From NCBI GenBank assembly GCA_001793945.1, contig MGIW01000002.1, forward strand, positions 1 to 44,594: a stretch of 44,594 bases of DNA, read 5' to 3'. The notes beneath the pieces were generated by a model that saw only the letters and a list, made by a program, of their open reading frames with translations, was not told where the DNA came from and did no database searches. The DNA is from Candidatus Wolfebacteria bacterium RIFOXYD12_FULL_48_21. Its GTDB lineage: Bacteria; Patescibacteriota; Minisyncoccia; UBA6257; UBA9933. The translations under genes and the position numbers were made by a program. This document shows, piece after piece, positions 23,023-30,037 of this stretch (its first letter is position 1; each line of letters opens with the position of its first letter).

Positions 23023-23568
23023 ATGAAACAGCAAACAGCAAAATTGAATCATCTCCGAATGGCTCCGCGAAAGGCGCGTTTGATGGCAACCGTCATCAAG
23101 GGATTGTCGGTCAATGACGCGCAAGCGCAGTTGGCGGTCAACCCGAAGCGTGCAAGCGAGCCGGTGTTGAAGTTGTTGCAGTCGGCGATCGCAAATGCGG
23201 TCAACAATGCAAAAATGGATATCACCAAGCTCGTCGTCAAGGAGATCAGGGTAGATGGCGGACCGATGCTGAAGCGCTGGTTGCCGCGGGCCCAAGGACG
23301 CGCAACGCCAATCCAAAAGAAAAGCAGCCACATCACGATCGTGCTCGAAGAGTCCGAAACGGTAAAGGCTCCGCGATTCACGATGGCAAAGAAGGCGGAA
23401 AGAATCACAAAGGTAAAGGCGGAAAAGGTAAAGAAAGCAGCCGCAAAGAAGGTTACATCGACCGAAAAGACCGAAGAGAAAAAGGTGAAGGCCGAAAAGA
23501 CCGAGAAAACAACCAAGGTCGCAAAGGAAGGAACGAAGCGTAAGCTGTTTCAGAGGAAATCTATTTAA
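23023..23568 (+). CDS. rplV: Ribosomal protein uL22 with Lys-rich tail
   Basis: 181 residues against about 110 in E. coli. Residues 1-115 are the L22 fold (MAPRKARLMATVIKGLSV ... LKRWLPRAQGRATPIQKKSSHITIVL), including the tunnel hairpin. The remaining 65 residues are a Lys/Glu/Thr-rich low-complexity tail (KAEKVKKAAAKKVTS and similar), common in this radiation. The start is ATG 23023; an upstream in-frame start would translate the A element. rpsC follows after 5 bp. Confidence 0.95.
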   Translation: MKQQTAKLNHLRMAPRKARLMATVIKGLSVNDAQAQLAVNPKRASEPVLKLLQSAIANAVNNAKMDITKLVVKEIRVDGGPMLKRWLPRAQGRATPIQKKSSHITIVLEESETVKAPRFTMAKKAERITKVKAEKVKKAAAKKVTSTEKTEEKKVKAEKTEKTTKVAKEGTKRKLFQRKSI

Positions 23569-23573
23569 TTACT

Positions 23574-24335
23574 ATGGGTCATAAGATAAAACCAACTGCA
23601 TTTAGGGTAGGCGTGATCAAAGACTGGACTGCTCGCTGGTTCCCGAAAAAGACCAATTTCAAGGAATACTTGGAAGAGGATGTGCTGATCCGCAAGATCA
23701 TCGCAGACAAGATCGGAGCCGCAGGCATTGACTATGTCGCAATCGAGCGCTTTGGCGATTCGATTCGTATTCATATCAGGGCTGCAAAGCCGGGATTGAT
23801 CATTGGCCGCGGAGGAAAGGGAATCGAAGACCTCTCGAAATTGCTTGATAAGAAGGTAGCTGCTATCCGCACAAAGAACGGAAGCAAGAAGCTTACCGGT
23901 ATCAGCATGAACATCGAGGAGTTGAAGCGATTCGATGTATCCGCAGCGGTTACGGGCTATAACATCGCCCGCGATCTGGAACGACGCATGCCGTTCCGCC
24001 GCATCCTGAAAAAGACACTCGAGAGTCTGATGCAGACCCGGGAGGTCAAGGGAGCAAAGATTCGCGTTTCGGGCCGGTTGAACGGCGCCGAAATCGCGCG
24101 CACTGAACAGCTTGCAAAGGGAACCATCCCGTTGCAGACCATTCGCGCCGATATCGATTATGCGGAAGCGACCGCTTACACGACCTACGGAACCATTGGT
24201 GTAAAGGTTTGGATCAACAAGGGTGAAGTATTTAAGGAAAAGGAAAAGGAGCCGGTAAAACGACCGCAGGGAATCCTGAGTTCGTCAAGCGGGCGCCCGA
24301 GCCAATCCGAGAACCGCCCACAGCGAAGAAACTAA
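23574..24335 (+). CDS. rpsC: Ribosomal protein uS3
   Basis: 253 residues; lines the mRNA entry channel. The N-terminal GHKIKPTAFRVGVIKDW, the KH domain GLIIGRGGKGIEDLSKLL, and the C-terminal ADIDYAEATAYTTYGTIGVKVWI are clear. It ends in a low-complexity tail (SSSSGRPSQSENRPQRRN). Only 5 bp separate it from rplV, one of the few gaps without a hairpin element. Confidence 0.98.
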   Translation: MGHKIKPTAFRVGVIKDWTARWFPKKTNFKEYLEEDVLIRKIIADKIGAAGIDYVAIERFGDSIRIHIRAAKPGLIIGRGGKGIEDLSKLLDKKVAAIRTKNGSKKLTGISMNIEELKRFDVSAAVTGYNIARDLERRMPFRRILKKTLESLMQTREVKGAKIRVSGRLNGAEIARTEQLAKGTIPLQTIRADIDYAEATAYTTYGTIGVKVWINKGEVFKEKEKEPVKRPQGILSSSSGRPSQSENRPQRRN

Positions 24336-24438
24336 CAAATAACCAACGACAGATAACTAATAACTAATGACAAAATACGGTCAAAACCTATGAGCACAAG
24401 CATTCTGTTATAGGTTATAAGTTATAGGTTATAAGTTA
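24332..24438 (+). repeat. B element 2 (rpsC-rplP)
   Basis: Left heptamers AACAAAT, AACCAAC, GACAGAT, AACTAAT, AACTAAT, GACAAAA; right heptamers GTTATAG, GTTATAA, GTTATAG, GTTATAA, GTTAAAA. Confidence 0.85.
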
Positions 24439-24443
24439 AAATT

Positions 24444-24854
24444 ATGCTTATCCCGAAAAAAGTAAAACACAGGAAGTGGCACAAAGGCAGGAGCCGAACC
24501 CGTACCGTGGAAACACGCGGGTTGGGCCTCGCATTTGGCTCGTTCGGCATCCAGGCACTCGAAAGCGTTTGGTTGAACTCGCGCCAGATCGAAGCCGCCC
24601 GAAAATCCATTACACACTTCACCAAGCGTGGAGGAAAGATCTGGATCAGGGTATTCCCGGACAAGCCGGTCACCAAGATGCCGCCTGAGGTTACCCTCGG
24701 TGGAGGTAAGGGTAATGTGGATCACTATGTGTTCCCCGTAAAACCAGGCAGAATGTTGTTCGAGATTGATGGAGTAAAGGAGGACGTCGCACGCGAGGCA
24801 TTTCGCCGAGCAGGACATAAATTACCAGTTAAAACAAGAGTTGTTATTAAGTAA
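24444..24854 (+). CDS. rplP: Ribosomal protein uL16
   Basis: 136 residues. MLIPKKVKHRKWHKGR, FGSFGIQALE, and RVFPDKPVTKMPPEVTLGGGKGNVDHYVFPVKPGRMLFE are diagnostic for L16, which orders the A-site region of 23S rRNA. Its TAA stop falls inside the first bases of A element 5. No Shine-Dalgarno site. Confidence 0.97.
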   Translation: MLIPKKVKHRKWHKGRSRTRTVETRGLGLAFGSFGIQALESVWLNSRQIEAARKSITHFTKRGGKIWIRVFPDKPVTKMPPEVTLGGGKGNVDHYVFPVKPGRMLFEIDGVKEDVAREAFRRAGHKLPVKTRVVIK

Positions 24855-24953
24855 TCACTAATAATGCAAATCTAAAGCAAATAATGCTAATAGAAATGCA
24901 TTTATGGATTTATTCGCATTATTAAACCAAAATTCGCATTATTCGCGAGTACT
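24851..24953 (+). repeat. A element 5 (rplP-rpmC)
   Basis: Variant copy ending GCGAGTACT, 2 nt before the rpmC ATG; overlaps the rplP stop. Confidence 0.85.
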
Positions 24954-24955
24954 CT

Positions 24956-25165
24956 ATGAAAAAGCAGGATATCCAACAATTAAAGAGCAAATCGAAAGCC
25001 GAAATGCAGAAGGAACTGAGCGAAAGCCAGACCAAATTGCGGGACTTGAAGTTTGACCTTGCAGCTGGTAAAGTAAAGAACGTTTCTGAGATAAAAAAGC
25101 TCAAAAAGGTCGTTGCACGGTTGTCCACGCTGATCACCGGGAAAAAAGAGGCAGAAGTTAACTAA
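24956..25165 (+). CDS. rpmC: Ribosomal protein uL29
   Basis: 69 residues, two helices: IQQLKSKSKAEMQKELSESQTKLRDLKFDLAAGKVKNVSEIKKLKKVVARL. The L.DLKFDLAAGKVKN segment is typical of L29, which sits beside L23 at the tunnel exit. Flanked by an A element and a B element. Confidence 0.93.
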   Translation: MKKQDIQQLKSKSKAEMQKELSESQTKLRDLKFDLAAGKVKNVSEIKKLKKVVARLSTLITGKKEAEVN

Positions 25166-25255
25166 TAACTGATAACTGATGACTAATGACAAAATACGGC
25201 TCATCGTAAGAGAAGGCGTATCCTGTTAAAAGTTAAAAGTCAGAAGTTATAAGTC
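25160..25255 (+). repeat. B element 3 (rpmC-rpsQ)
   Basis: Left AACTAAT, AACTGAT, AACTGAT, GACTAAT, GACAAAA; right GTTAAAA, GTTAAAA, GTCAGAA, GTTATAA, GTCATTT. GAC units on the left have GTC units on the right. Confidence 0.85.
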
Positions 25256-25262
25256 ATTTATT

Positions 25263-25496
25263 ATGGCAGCACGAAAATTACAGGGAACGGTTGTTTCCGA
25301 TAAAATGGATAAGACACGAGTGGTAGCGGTTTCACGCCTTGCAAAGCACCCGATCTATCAGAAAATGTACAAGGTCACTGCGCGCTTCAAGGCGCACGAT
25401 GAGCAGAACGAGTACAAGATGGGCGATGTCGTGATCATCGAAGAGACCAGGCCGGTAAGCCGCGATAAGCGCTTCCGTATCGTCGGAAAGATCTAA
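25263..25496 (+). CDS. rpsQ: Ribosomal protein uS17
   Basis: 77 residues. [40 protein letters not shown] and [19 protein letters not shown] are the S17 OB-fold strands; it binds 16S rRNA early in 30S assembly. No Shine-Dalgarno site. Confidence 0.96.
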   Translation: MAARKLQGTVVSDKMDKTRVVAVSRLAKHPIYQKMYKVTARFKAHDEQNEYKMGDVVIIEETRPVSRDKRFRIVGKI

Positions 25497-25497
25497 A

Positions 25498-25601
25498 GAG
25501 TTATCGCCAATAATGCAAATCTTACGCAAATAATGCTAATAAGAAATGCAGGGGAAGTGATTCGCATTATTAAATATTAATTCGCATTATTCGCGAATAC
25601 T
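25498..25601 (+). repeat. A element 6 (rpsQ-rplN)
   Basis: GAGTTATCGCCAATAATGC to GCGAATACT, 4 nt before the rplN ATG. Confidence 0.88.
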
Positions 25602-25605
25602 ACGT

Positions 25606-25974
25606 ATGATACAAGAACGATCAATTTTAAAAGTGGCTGACAACTCTGGAGCGAAGACTATTCGTTGTTTTCGCATCTTGGGAGGAACCCGACGACGGTA
25701 TGCGCGCATTGGCGACATTTTTGTCGCATCGGTGCAGACTGCTGAGCCGCGCAAAGCGGTAAAGAAGAAAGATGTCGTAAAGGCGGTCGTTGTGCGACAG
25801 CGCAAGGCGATGAAACGGGCCGATGGTTCGTACATCCGATTTGACGAAAACGCGGCGGTCATCCTGAATGCAAAAATGGAACCGAACGCGACTCGTATCT
25901 TCGGACCGATCCCACGCGAATTAAAGGAAAAGGGATTTGAGAAAATCGTTACGATGGCGGAAGATATCGTTTGA
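25606..25974 (+). CDS. rplN: Ribosomal protein uL14
   Basis: 122 residues, exactly the usual length. [27 protein letters not shown] and the C-terminal [27 protein letters not shown] are diagnostic. L14 forms bridges to the 30S subunit and is the docking site of RsfS. Confidence 0.98.
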   Translation: MIQERSILKVADNSGAKTIRCFRILGGTRRRYARIGDIFVASVQTAEPRKAVKKKDVVKAVVVRQRKAMKRADGSYIRFDENAAVILNAKMEPNATRIFGPIPRELKEKGFEKIVTMAEDIV

Positions 25975-26073
25975 ACTAACCAATAACTATTAACTATTAA
26001 CCAATAACAAAATACAACTCGAACGCACCTGAGCGTGCATCCCGTTAAAAGTTATAAGTTATAAGTTATAGGT
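25975..26073 (+). repeat. B element 4 (rplN-rplX)
   Basis: Left AACTATT, AACTATT, AACCAAT, AACAAAA; right GTTAAAA, GTTATAA, GTTATAA, GTTATAG. The loop holds its own small hairpin GCACCTGAGCGTGC. Confidence 0.85.
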
Positions 26074-26081
26074 CAAAAAAT

Positions 26082-26390
26082 ATGCGTATTAAAAAAGGTG
26101 ATACAGTAAAAATAATACAGGGCAAAGAGAAGGGAAAGACCGGAAAAGTGTTGAGCACCATGCCGCAGAAAGAACGGATTCTTGTCGAAGGGCTTAATTT
26201 GTATAAGAAGAATGTCAAGCCGAAGAAGCAGGGTGAAAAAGGGCAGATAGTCACAATTCCCCGCTCGATGAATGCTTCGAATGTCATGTTGGTTTGTCCG
26301 GCATGCGGAAAGGCAACGCGCATTGGCGCAATGGTCGAGAACGATAAAAAGGTTCGCTCCTGCAAGAAGTGCGGAGCACGCATCAGCTAA
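26082..26390 (+). CDS. rplX: Ribosomal protein uL24, zinc-ribbon form
   Basis: 102 residues. The KOW motif is at the N-terminus (IKKGDTVKIIQGKEKGKTGKVL). The C-terminal part has two Cys pairs (Cys72/Cys75 in CPAC and Cys94/Cys97 in CKKC), the zinc-binding form of L24. It is an assembly initiator of the 50S subunit. The gap to rplE is 30 bp and holds only an inverted CGTAC / GTACG pair. Confidence 0.96.
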   Translation: MRIKKGDTVKIIQGKEKGKTGKVLSTMPQKERILVEGLNLYKKNVKPKKQGEKGQIVTIPRSMNASNVMLVCPACGKATRIGAMVENDKKVRSCKKCGARIS

Positions 26391-26413
26391 CGTACGGCGT
26401 CACATAATGTACG
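26391..26413 (+). repeat. Small inverted repeat (rplX-rplE)
   Basis: CGTAC (26391) pairs with GTACG (26409) around GGCGTCACATAAT. Confidence 0.5.
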
Positions 26414-26420
26414 ATTGATT

Positions 26421-26981
26421 ATGAAAGATCTCAGCTTAAAAGAAAAATACATAAAGGAGGTTGTTCCTGCATTAAAGGCCAAGTTCGGGCACAAGAACGA
26501 AATGGCGACACCGAAGATCCAAAAGATCGTCGTAAATGTAGGCACCGGACGCATGAGCCAACAGGCGAATTTTACCGATAAGCTGTTGCCTGCGGTAGTG
26601 AACGAATTGATGGCAATCACCGGTCAAAAGCCGAGGACTAACCCGTCAAAGAAATCCATCGCAGGATTCAAGATGCGACAGGGAACCGTGGTGGGCGTTT
26701 CAGTAACGCTTCGCGGCGAGCGCATGTACGCGTTTTTGGACAAGATGAACAAAATCGTTTTCCCGCGTGTTCGCGATTTCAAGGGATTGGAGACCAAGGG
26801 CATCGACGGAGTGGGCAACCTCTCCATCGGATTCCGGGAACATACCGTATTCCCTGAGATCTCTCCGGAAAACGCAAAGGCCGACTTCGGGGTACAGGTC
26901 ACGGTCGTTGCTCGTACAAATTCACGGGACGAGGCGGTCGAATTGTATCGATTGCTGGGCGTACCGCTGAAGAAGGACTAA
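26421..26981 (+). CDS. rplE: Ribosomal protein uL5
   Basis: 186 residues; binds 5S rRNA and contacts P-site tRNA. ATPKIQKIVVNVGTGRMSQ, ITGQKPRTNPSKKSIAGFKMRQG, VTLRGERMYAFLDK and FPEI are typical L5. The start is ATG 26421; a TTG two codons upstream is less likely. Spacing to rpsN is 22 bp without a repeat element. Confidence 0.97.
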   Translation: MKDLSLKEKYIKEVVPALKAKFGHKNEMATPKIQKIVVNVGTGRMSQQANFTDKLLPAVVNELMAITGQKPRTNPSKKSIAGFKMRQGTVVGVSVTLRGERMYAFLDKMNKIVFPRVRDFKGLETKGIDGVGNLSIGFREHTVFPEISPENAKADFGVQVTVVARTNSRDEAVELYRLLGVPLKKD

Positions 26982-27003
26982 GGCGTATTATTACTAAACT
27001 ATC

Positions 27004-27189
27004 ATGGCTAAAAAATCAGTTGTCGTAAGATCACAAAAAGAACCGAAGTATCCGTCCCGTGCAACAAACCGGTGTTTTAAGTGCGGACGCGGTCGTGCAT
27101 ATATGCGCGATTTCGGTCTTTGCAGGATCTGTTTCAGGGAAATGGCATCAAAGGGCGAGATCCCGGGAATAAAGAAGGCATCGTGGTAA
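27004..27189 (+). CDS. rpsN: Ribosomal protein uS14, zinc-binding type Z
   Basis: 61 residues, the short form with four zinc ligands Cys24, Cys27, Cys40 and Cys43 ([22 protein letters not shown]). The C-terminus ..[11 protein letters not shown] is standard. The family acts in the head of the 30S subunit. Use of the zinc form, like zinc-form L24, implies a zinc demand that the ABC transporter might serve. Confidence 0.97.
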   Translation: MAKKSVVVRSQKEPKYPSRATNRCFKCGRGRAYMRDFGLCRICFREMASKGEIPGIKKASW

Positions 27190-27288
27190 AATAACTGATG
27201 ACTGATGACAAATAACTAATAACAAAAAGAAAGGGCGAGTAAATAAAAATACAGTCCGTTAGAAGTTAAAGGTTATGAGTTAATTGTT
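27188..27288 (+). repeat. B element 5 (rpsN-rpsH)
   Basis: Left AACTGAT, GACTGAT, GACAAAT, AACTAAT, AACAAAA; right GTTAGAA, GTTAAAG, GTTATGA, GTTAATT, GTTAAAT. Confidence 0.83.
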
Positions 27289-27294
27289 AAATAT

Positions 27295-27675
27295 ATGTAT
27301 ATCGATCTATTAACACAAATTAAAAACGCCCAGGCCGTAAAGAAGGAATCGATCAAGGTGCCGTACACAAAGAACGACGAGCGCATTTTAGAGATTCTTA
27401 CGAGCAGAAAGTATATTGCTGCGTACGACAAGAAGGGTAGGACCCCAAAGCGCGTATTGAGCATAGACCTCAAGTATAACGACGGACAGGGAGCCATTGA
27501 AGGAGTTCGCTTTGTGAGCCGTCCGAGTATCCATATCTACAAGGGATGCGACGAGATCAGGCCGGTAAAGAGCGGCCGCGGTATGGCTATCGTGTCGACC
27601 CCGAAGGGGATCATGACCGGCGAGCAGGCGCGCAAGGAAAAGGTGGGAGGTGAGATCTTTTTCGAAATCTGGTAA
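27295..27675 (+). CDS. rpsH: Ribosomal protein uS8
   Basis: 126 residues. The C-terminal core RPSIHIYKGCDEIRPVKSGRGMAIVSTPKGIMTGEQARKEKVGGEI is diagnostic. S8 binds central-domain 16S rRNA and, in E. coli, represses the spc operon. A GC-rich 80-bp gap without A or B element follows (27676-27755). Confidence 0.97.
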   Translation: MYIDLLTQIKNAQAVKKESIKVPYTKNDERILEILTSRKYIAAYDKKGRTPKRVLSIDLKYNDGQGAIEGVRFVSRPSIHIYKGCDEIRPVKSGRGMAIVSTPKGIMTGEQARKEKVGGEIFFEIW

Positions 27676-27755
27676 ACGATACTAACGGGTGGACGGGGCG
27701 GCCGATGGCGGATCAAACATCCGAAATGGGTACCCGGTAACCAATATAAATAATT

Positions 27756-28319
27756 ATGTCAAAAGTTGGAAAAAAACCGATAATCATTCCTGAAGGCGTA
27801 ACCGTTATATTTGACGGAGCTGCTTTGGAATTGAAGAAGGGGGAGAACATCGTAAAAATGGTCGTACTTCAGTTCGTAAAGACCGAAATAGGAGATGTGG
27901 CCGATGCCGATGGTGTCATGAAAAACGCGATTACATTTACGATCGACAGCAACACCAAACAGGCGAAATCGAACTGGGGAACCATGCGTGCGCTTACCGC
28001 GAACGCGATCCAGGGCGTTTTGGGAGGTTTTACAAAAGTATTGGAGATCGAGGGGGTCGGCTATCGCGCTGCGATGGACGGCGAGAATCTGGTCCTCAAC
28101 ATCGGTTTTTCCCATCCGGTAAAATATGAACCGCGCAAGGGCATCAAGTTGTCCGTCGAAAAGAACGCCGTCACCGTGACGGGCATCGACAAGGCAATGG
28201 TCGGACAGACTGCCGCAGAGATCAGAAAGGTTAGAAAGCCGGAGCCGTACAAGGGCAAAGGTATCCGATACCGTGGAGAAGTTGTACGACGCAAGCAAGG
28301 AAAGAAGGTTGGTAAATAA
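27756..28319 (+). CDS. rplF: Ribosomal protein uL6
   Basis: 187 residues. MSKVGKKPIIIPEGV at the start and the C-terminal VGQTAAEIRKVRKPEPYKGKGIRYRGEVVRRKQGKKVGK are typical; L6 supports the elongation-factor site. A short insertion near residues 25-50 is slightly longer than in E. coli. No Shine-Dalgarno site. Confidence 0.97.
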   Translation: MSKVGKKPIIIPEGVTVIFDGAALELKKGENIVKMVVLQFVKTEIGDVADADGVMKNAITFTIDSNTKQAKSNWGTMRALTANAIQGVLGGFTKVLEIEGVGYRAAMDGENLVLNIGFSHPVKYEPRKGIKLSVEKNAVTVTGIDKAMVGQTAAEIRKVRKPEPYKGKGIRYRGEVVRRKQGKKVGK

Positions 28320-28320
28320 A

Positions 28321-28425
28321 GAGCTGTCGCTAATAATGCAAATCTAAAGCAAATAATGCTAATGGGAATGCACCTATGGATTAATTCGCATTATTAAATA
28401 TTAATTCGCATTATTCGCGAATACT
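28321..28425 (+). repeat. A element 7 (rplF-rplR)
   Basis: GAGCTGTCGCTAATAATGC to GCGAATACT, 4 nt before the rplR ATG. Confidence 0.87.
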
Positions 28426-28429
28426 GCAT

Positions 28430-28786
28430 ATGAACAAAACAAAACAACTCAATCAAATAAAGGAACGCCGAAGGATCCGAACCCGCGCAAAGCTGTCTGG
28501 AACCATGGAGCGACCTCGACTTTCCGTATTGCGGACCAACCAGTTCACATCGGTGCAGTTGATCGATGACATGACCGGCAAGACATTGGCAAGCGCATCG
28601 ACTCGGGACATGAAGACCAAAGAGAAGGGAAAGATCATAAAGGCCGAAGCATTGGGAGAGATGATCGCCAAGAAGGCAAAGGAGATCAAGATCGATGCAG
28701 CAGTATTTGACCGCGGAGGATATAACTACCATGGTCGGGTAAAGGCAGTAGCGGAAGGCGCGCGCAAAGGCGGTCTTCAAATCTAA
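28430..28786 (+). CDS. rplR: Ribosomal protein uL18
   Basis: 118 residues; binds 5S rRNA with L5. RPRLSVLRTNQFTSVQLIDDMTGKTLASAST and FDRGGYNYHGRVKAVAEGARKGGLQI are diagnostic (written here as separate motifs around a Lys-rich middle). The N-terminus is rich in Arg. rpsE follows after 5 bp. Confidence 0.97.
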   Translation: MNKTKQLNQIKERRRIRTRAKLSGTMERPRLSVLRTNQFTSVQLIDDMTGKTLASASTRDMKTKEKGKIIKAEALGEMIAKKAKEIKIDAAVFDRGGYNYHGRVKAVAEGARKGGLQI

Positions 28787-28791
28787 GAAGT

Positions 28792-29412
28792 ATGAATACT
28801 ACGCAACAGAAAACAACTCAATCGACAGGAGCGCCCACACAGGCGGGACGCAGGGGCGGCTTTGGCGGTCATGGCGCACCGCGTCGCGATGGCGGACGCC
28901 CGGTGGTAAAATCCGAATATAAGGACAAGATCCTCGACTTGCGCCGTGTTACGCGTGTTGTAGCGGGAGGTAAGCGTATGAGCTTCCGCGCGACCGTGGT
29001 CATCGGAAACGAAAAGGGTCAGGTAGGTATCGGTGTCGGAAAGGGACTCGATGTCGCACAGGCTGTCGACAAAGGCAAGCTGAAGGCAAAAAAGAACCTG
29101 ATCACTATTCCGCTCAAGGGCCGCACCATTCCGCATGAAGTGTTGGCAAAGTACAGCGCAGCGCAGGTCATTATCAAGCCGGCAAAGCTTGGTCATGGTT
29201 TAAAGGCGGGCGGATCGGTCCGCGATGTGTTGTTGATGGCTGGCGTAAAAGATGCCACTTCAAAGACATTAGGAACCACCAAGAACAAATTGACCAACGG
29301 AATGGCCGCGATCGAAGCATTAAAAAAGCTCAAGATGGTCGTAAAATTTGGAAAGGAAGAAGCACCGAAGGTCGTTGCAGTGCAGGAGGTAGAAGCAACA
29401 GAGGAGGTATAA
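28792..29412 (+). CDS. rpsE: Ribosomal protein uS5
   Basis: 206 residues. After a Gly/Arg-rich head come the S5 motifs VTRVVAGGKRMSFRATVVIGN, GIGVGKGLDVAQAV, TIPHEV, and SVRDVLLMAGVKDATSKTLG. S5 helps decoding accuracy and mRNA unwinding. In most bacteria rpmD (L30) comes next; here the next gene is rplO after a 76-bp gap with no coding frame for L30. Confidence 0.97.
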   Translation: MNTTQQKTTQSTGAPTQAGRRGGFGGHGAPRRDGGRPVVKSEYKDKILDLRRVTRVVAGGKRMSFRATVVIGNEKGQVGIGVGKGLDVAQAVDKGKLKAKKNLITIPLKGRTIPHEVLAKYSAAQVIIKPAKLGHGLKAGGSVRDVLLMAGVKDATSKTLGTTKNKLTNGMAAIEALKKLKMVVKFGKEEAPKVVAVQEVEATEEV

Positions 29413-29488
29413 ACGTGTCATTATGACTAAAGTGAGAGGGTGAACTCGAGTGTTCCTTGTCTCATGTCACATTGACCATTTTACTATT

Positions 29489-29944
29489 ATGCAGTTACAC
29501 GAAATAGCCCCGTTACACCCGGGAAAAACCAAAAAGCGAGTGGGCCGTGGCGGCAAGCGGGGAGACAATTCCGGCACCGGACACAAGGGTCAAAAGTCTC
29601 GCGCAGGCCACAAAATGAATCCGGCCTTGCATGAAATGCTTATTCGCATCCCGAAGTTGCGCGGTTTTAAGAACAAACCGCTTTTCGGAAAGTCGATGGG
29701 TATTAACATCGGCATCATCGATGCAAAGATGACCGATTCCGTAGTGACCTTGGAAACATTGGTCGCGGCAGGATTGGTGCGCAAATCCCAGACGGACATT
29801 AAAGTGCTTGGAACCGGAGAGGTTACCAAGAAATTGACCGTAAAGGGTTTGCCGGTATCAAAAGCGGCGAAAGAAAAAATAGAAGCCAAGGGCGGAACGG
29901 TGGAAGCACCGACCGTAAAACCGGCAGTAAAAAAGGGAGTGTAA
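29489..29944 (+). CDS. rplO: Ribosomal protein uL15
   Basis: 151 residues. LHEIAPLHPGKTKKRVGRGGKRGDNSGTGHKGQKSRAGHK (as several short motifs) is the extended RNA-binding N-terminus; the C-terminal part has TVKGLPVSKAAKEKIEAKGG. Late 50S assembly protein. The ATG at 29489 fits the family; an upstream in-frame start has no support. The stop lies in the loop of a terminator-like hairpin. Confidence 0.96.
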   Translation: MQLHEIAPLHPGKTKKRVGRGGKRGDNSGTGHKGQKSRAGHKMNPALHEMLIRIPKLRGFKNKPLFGKSMGINIGIIDAKMTDSVVTLETLVAAGLVRKSQTDIKVLGTGEVTKKLTVKGLPVSKAAKEKIEAKGGTVEAPTVKPAVKKGV

Positions 29945-29956
29945 GCTCCTTTTTTG
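29932..29956 (+). terminator. Terminator-like hairpin at the rplO stop
   Basis: GGGAG with CTCCT around TGTAAG, then TTTTT. Confidence 0.65.
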
Positions 29957-29959
29957 CTT

Positions 29960-29987
29960 AAAAATCCCTTGCGTATCAAGGGTTTTT
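29960..29987 (+). terminator. Intrinsic terminator before secY
   Basis: AAAAATCCCTT pairs with AAGGGTTTTT with one bulge; TTTTT follows. With the previous hairpin it should reduce read-through into secY. Confidence 0.75.
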
Positions 29988-29991
29988 CCCC

Positions 29992-29997
29992 TATACT
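29992..29997 (+). promoter_or_regulatory. Putative -10 box of secY
   Basis: TATACT, about 40 nt before the secY ATG and right after two terminators, so secY may be transcribed on its own. No clear -35. Confidence 0.4.
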
Positions 29998-30037
29998 GAT
30001 AACCACTAATAGCGCCCATCAAGGGCAGTACTAATTC

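Noticed and set aside
22600-23600. IS element or transposase behind the spread of the A elements
   Set aside because: No transposase gene, terminal inverted repeat with target duplication, or integrase is seen anywhere in the window.
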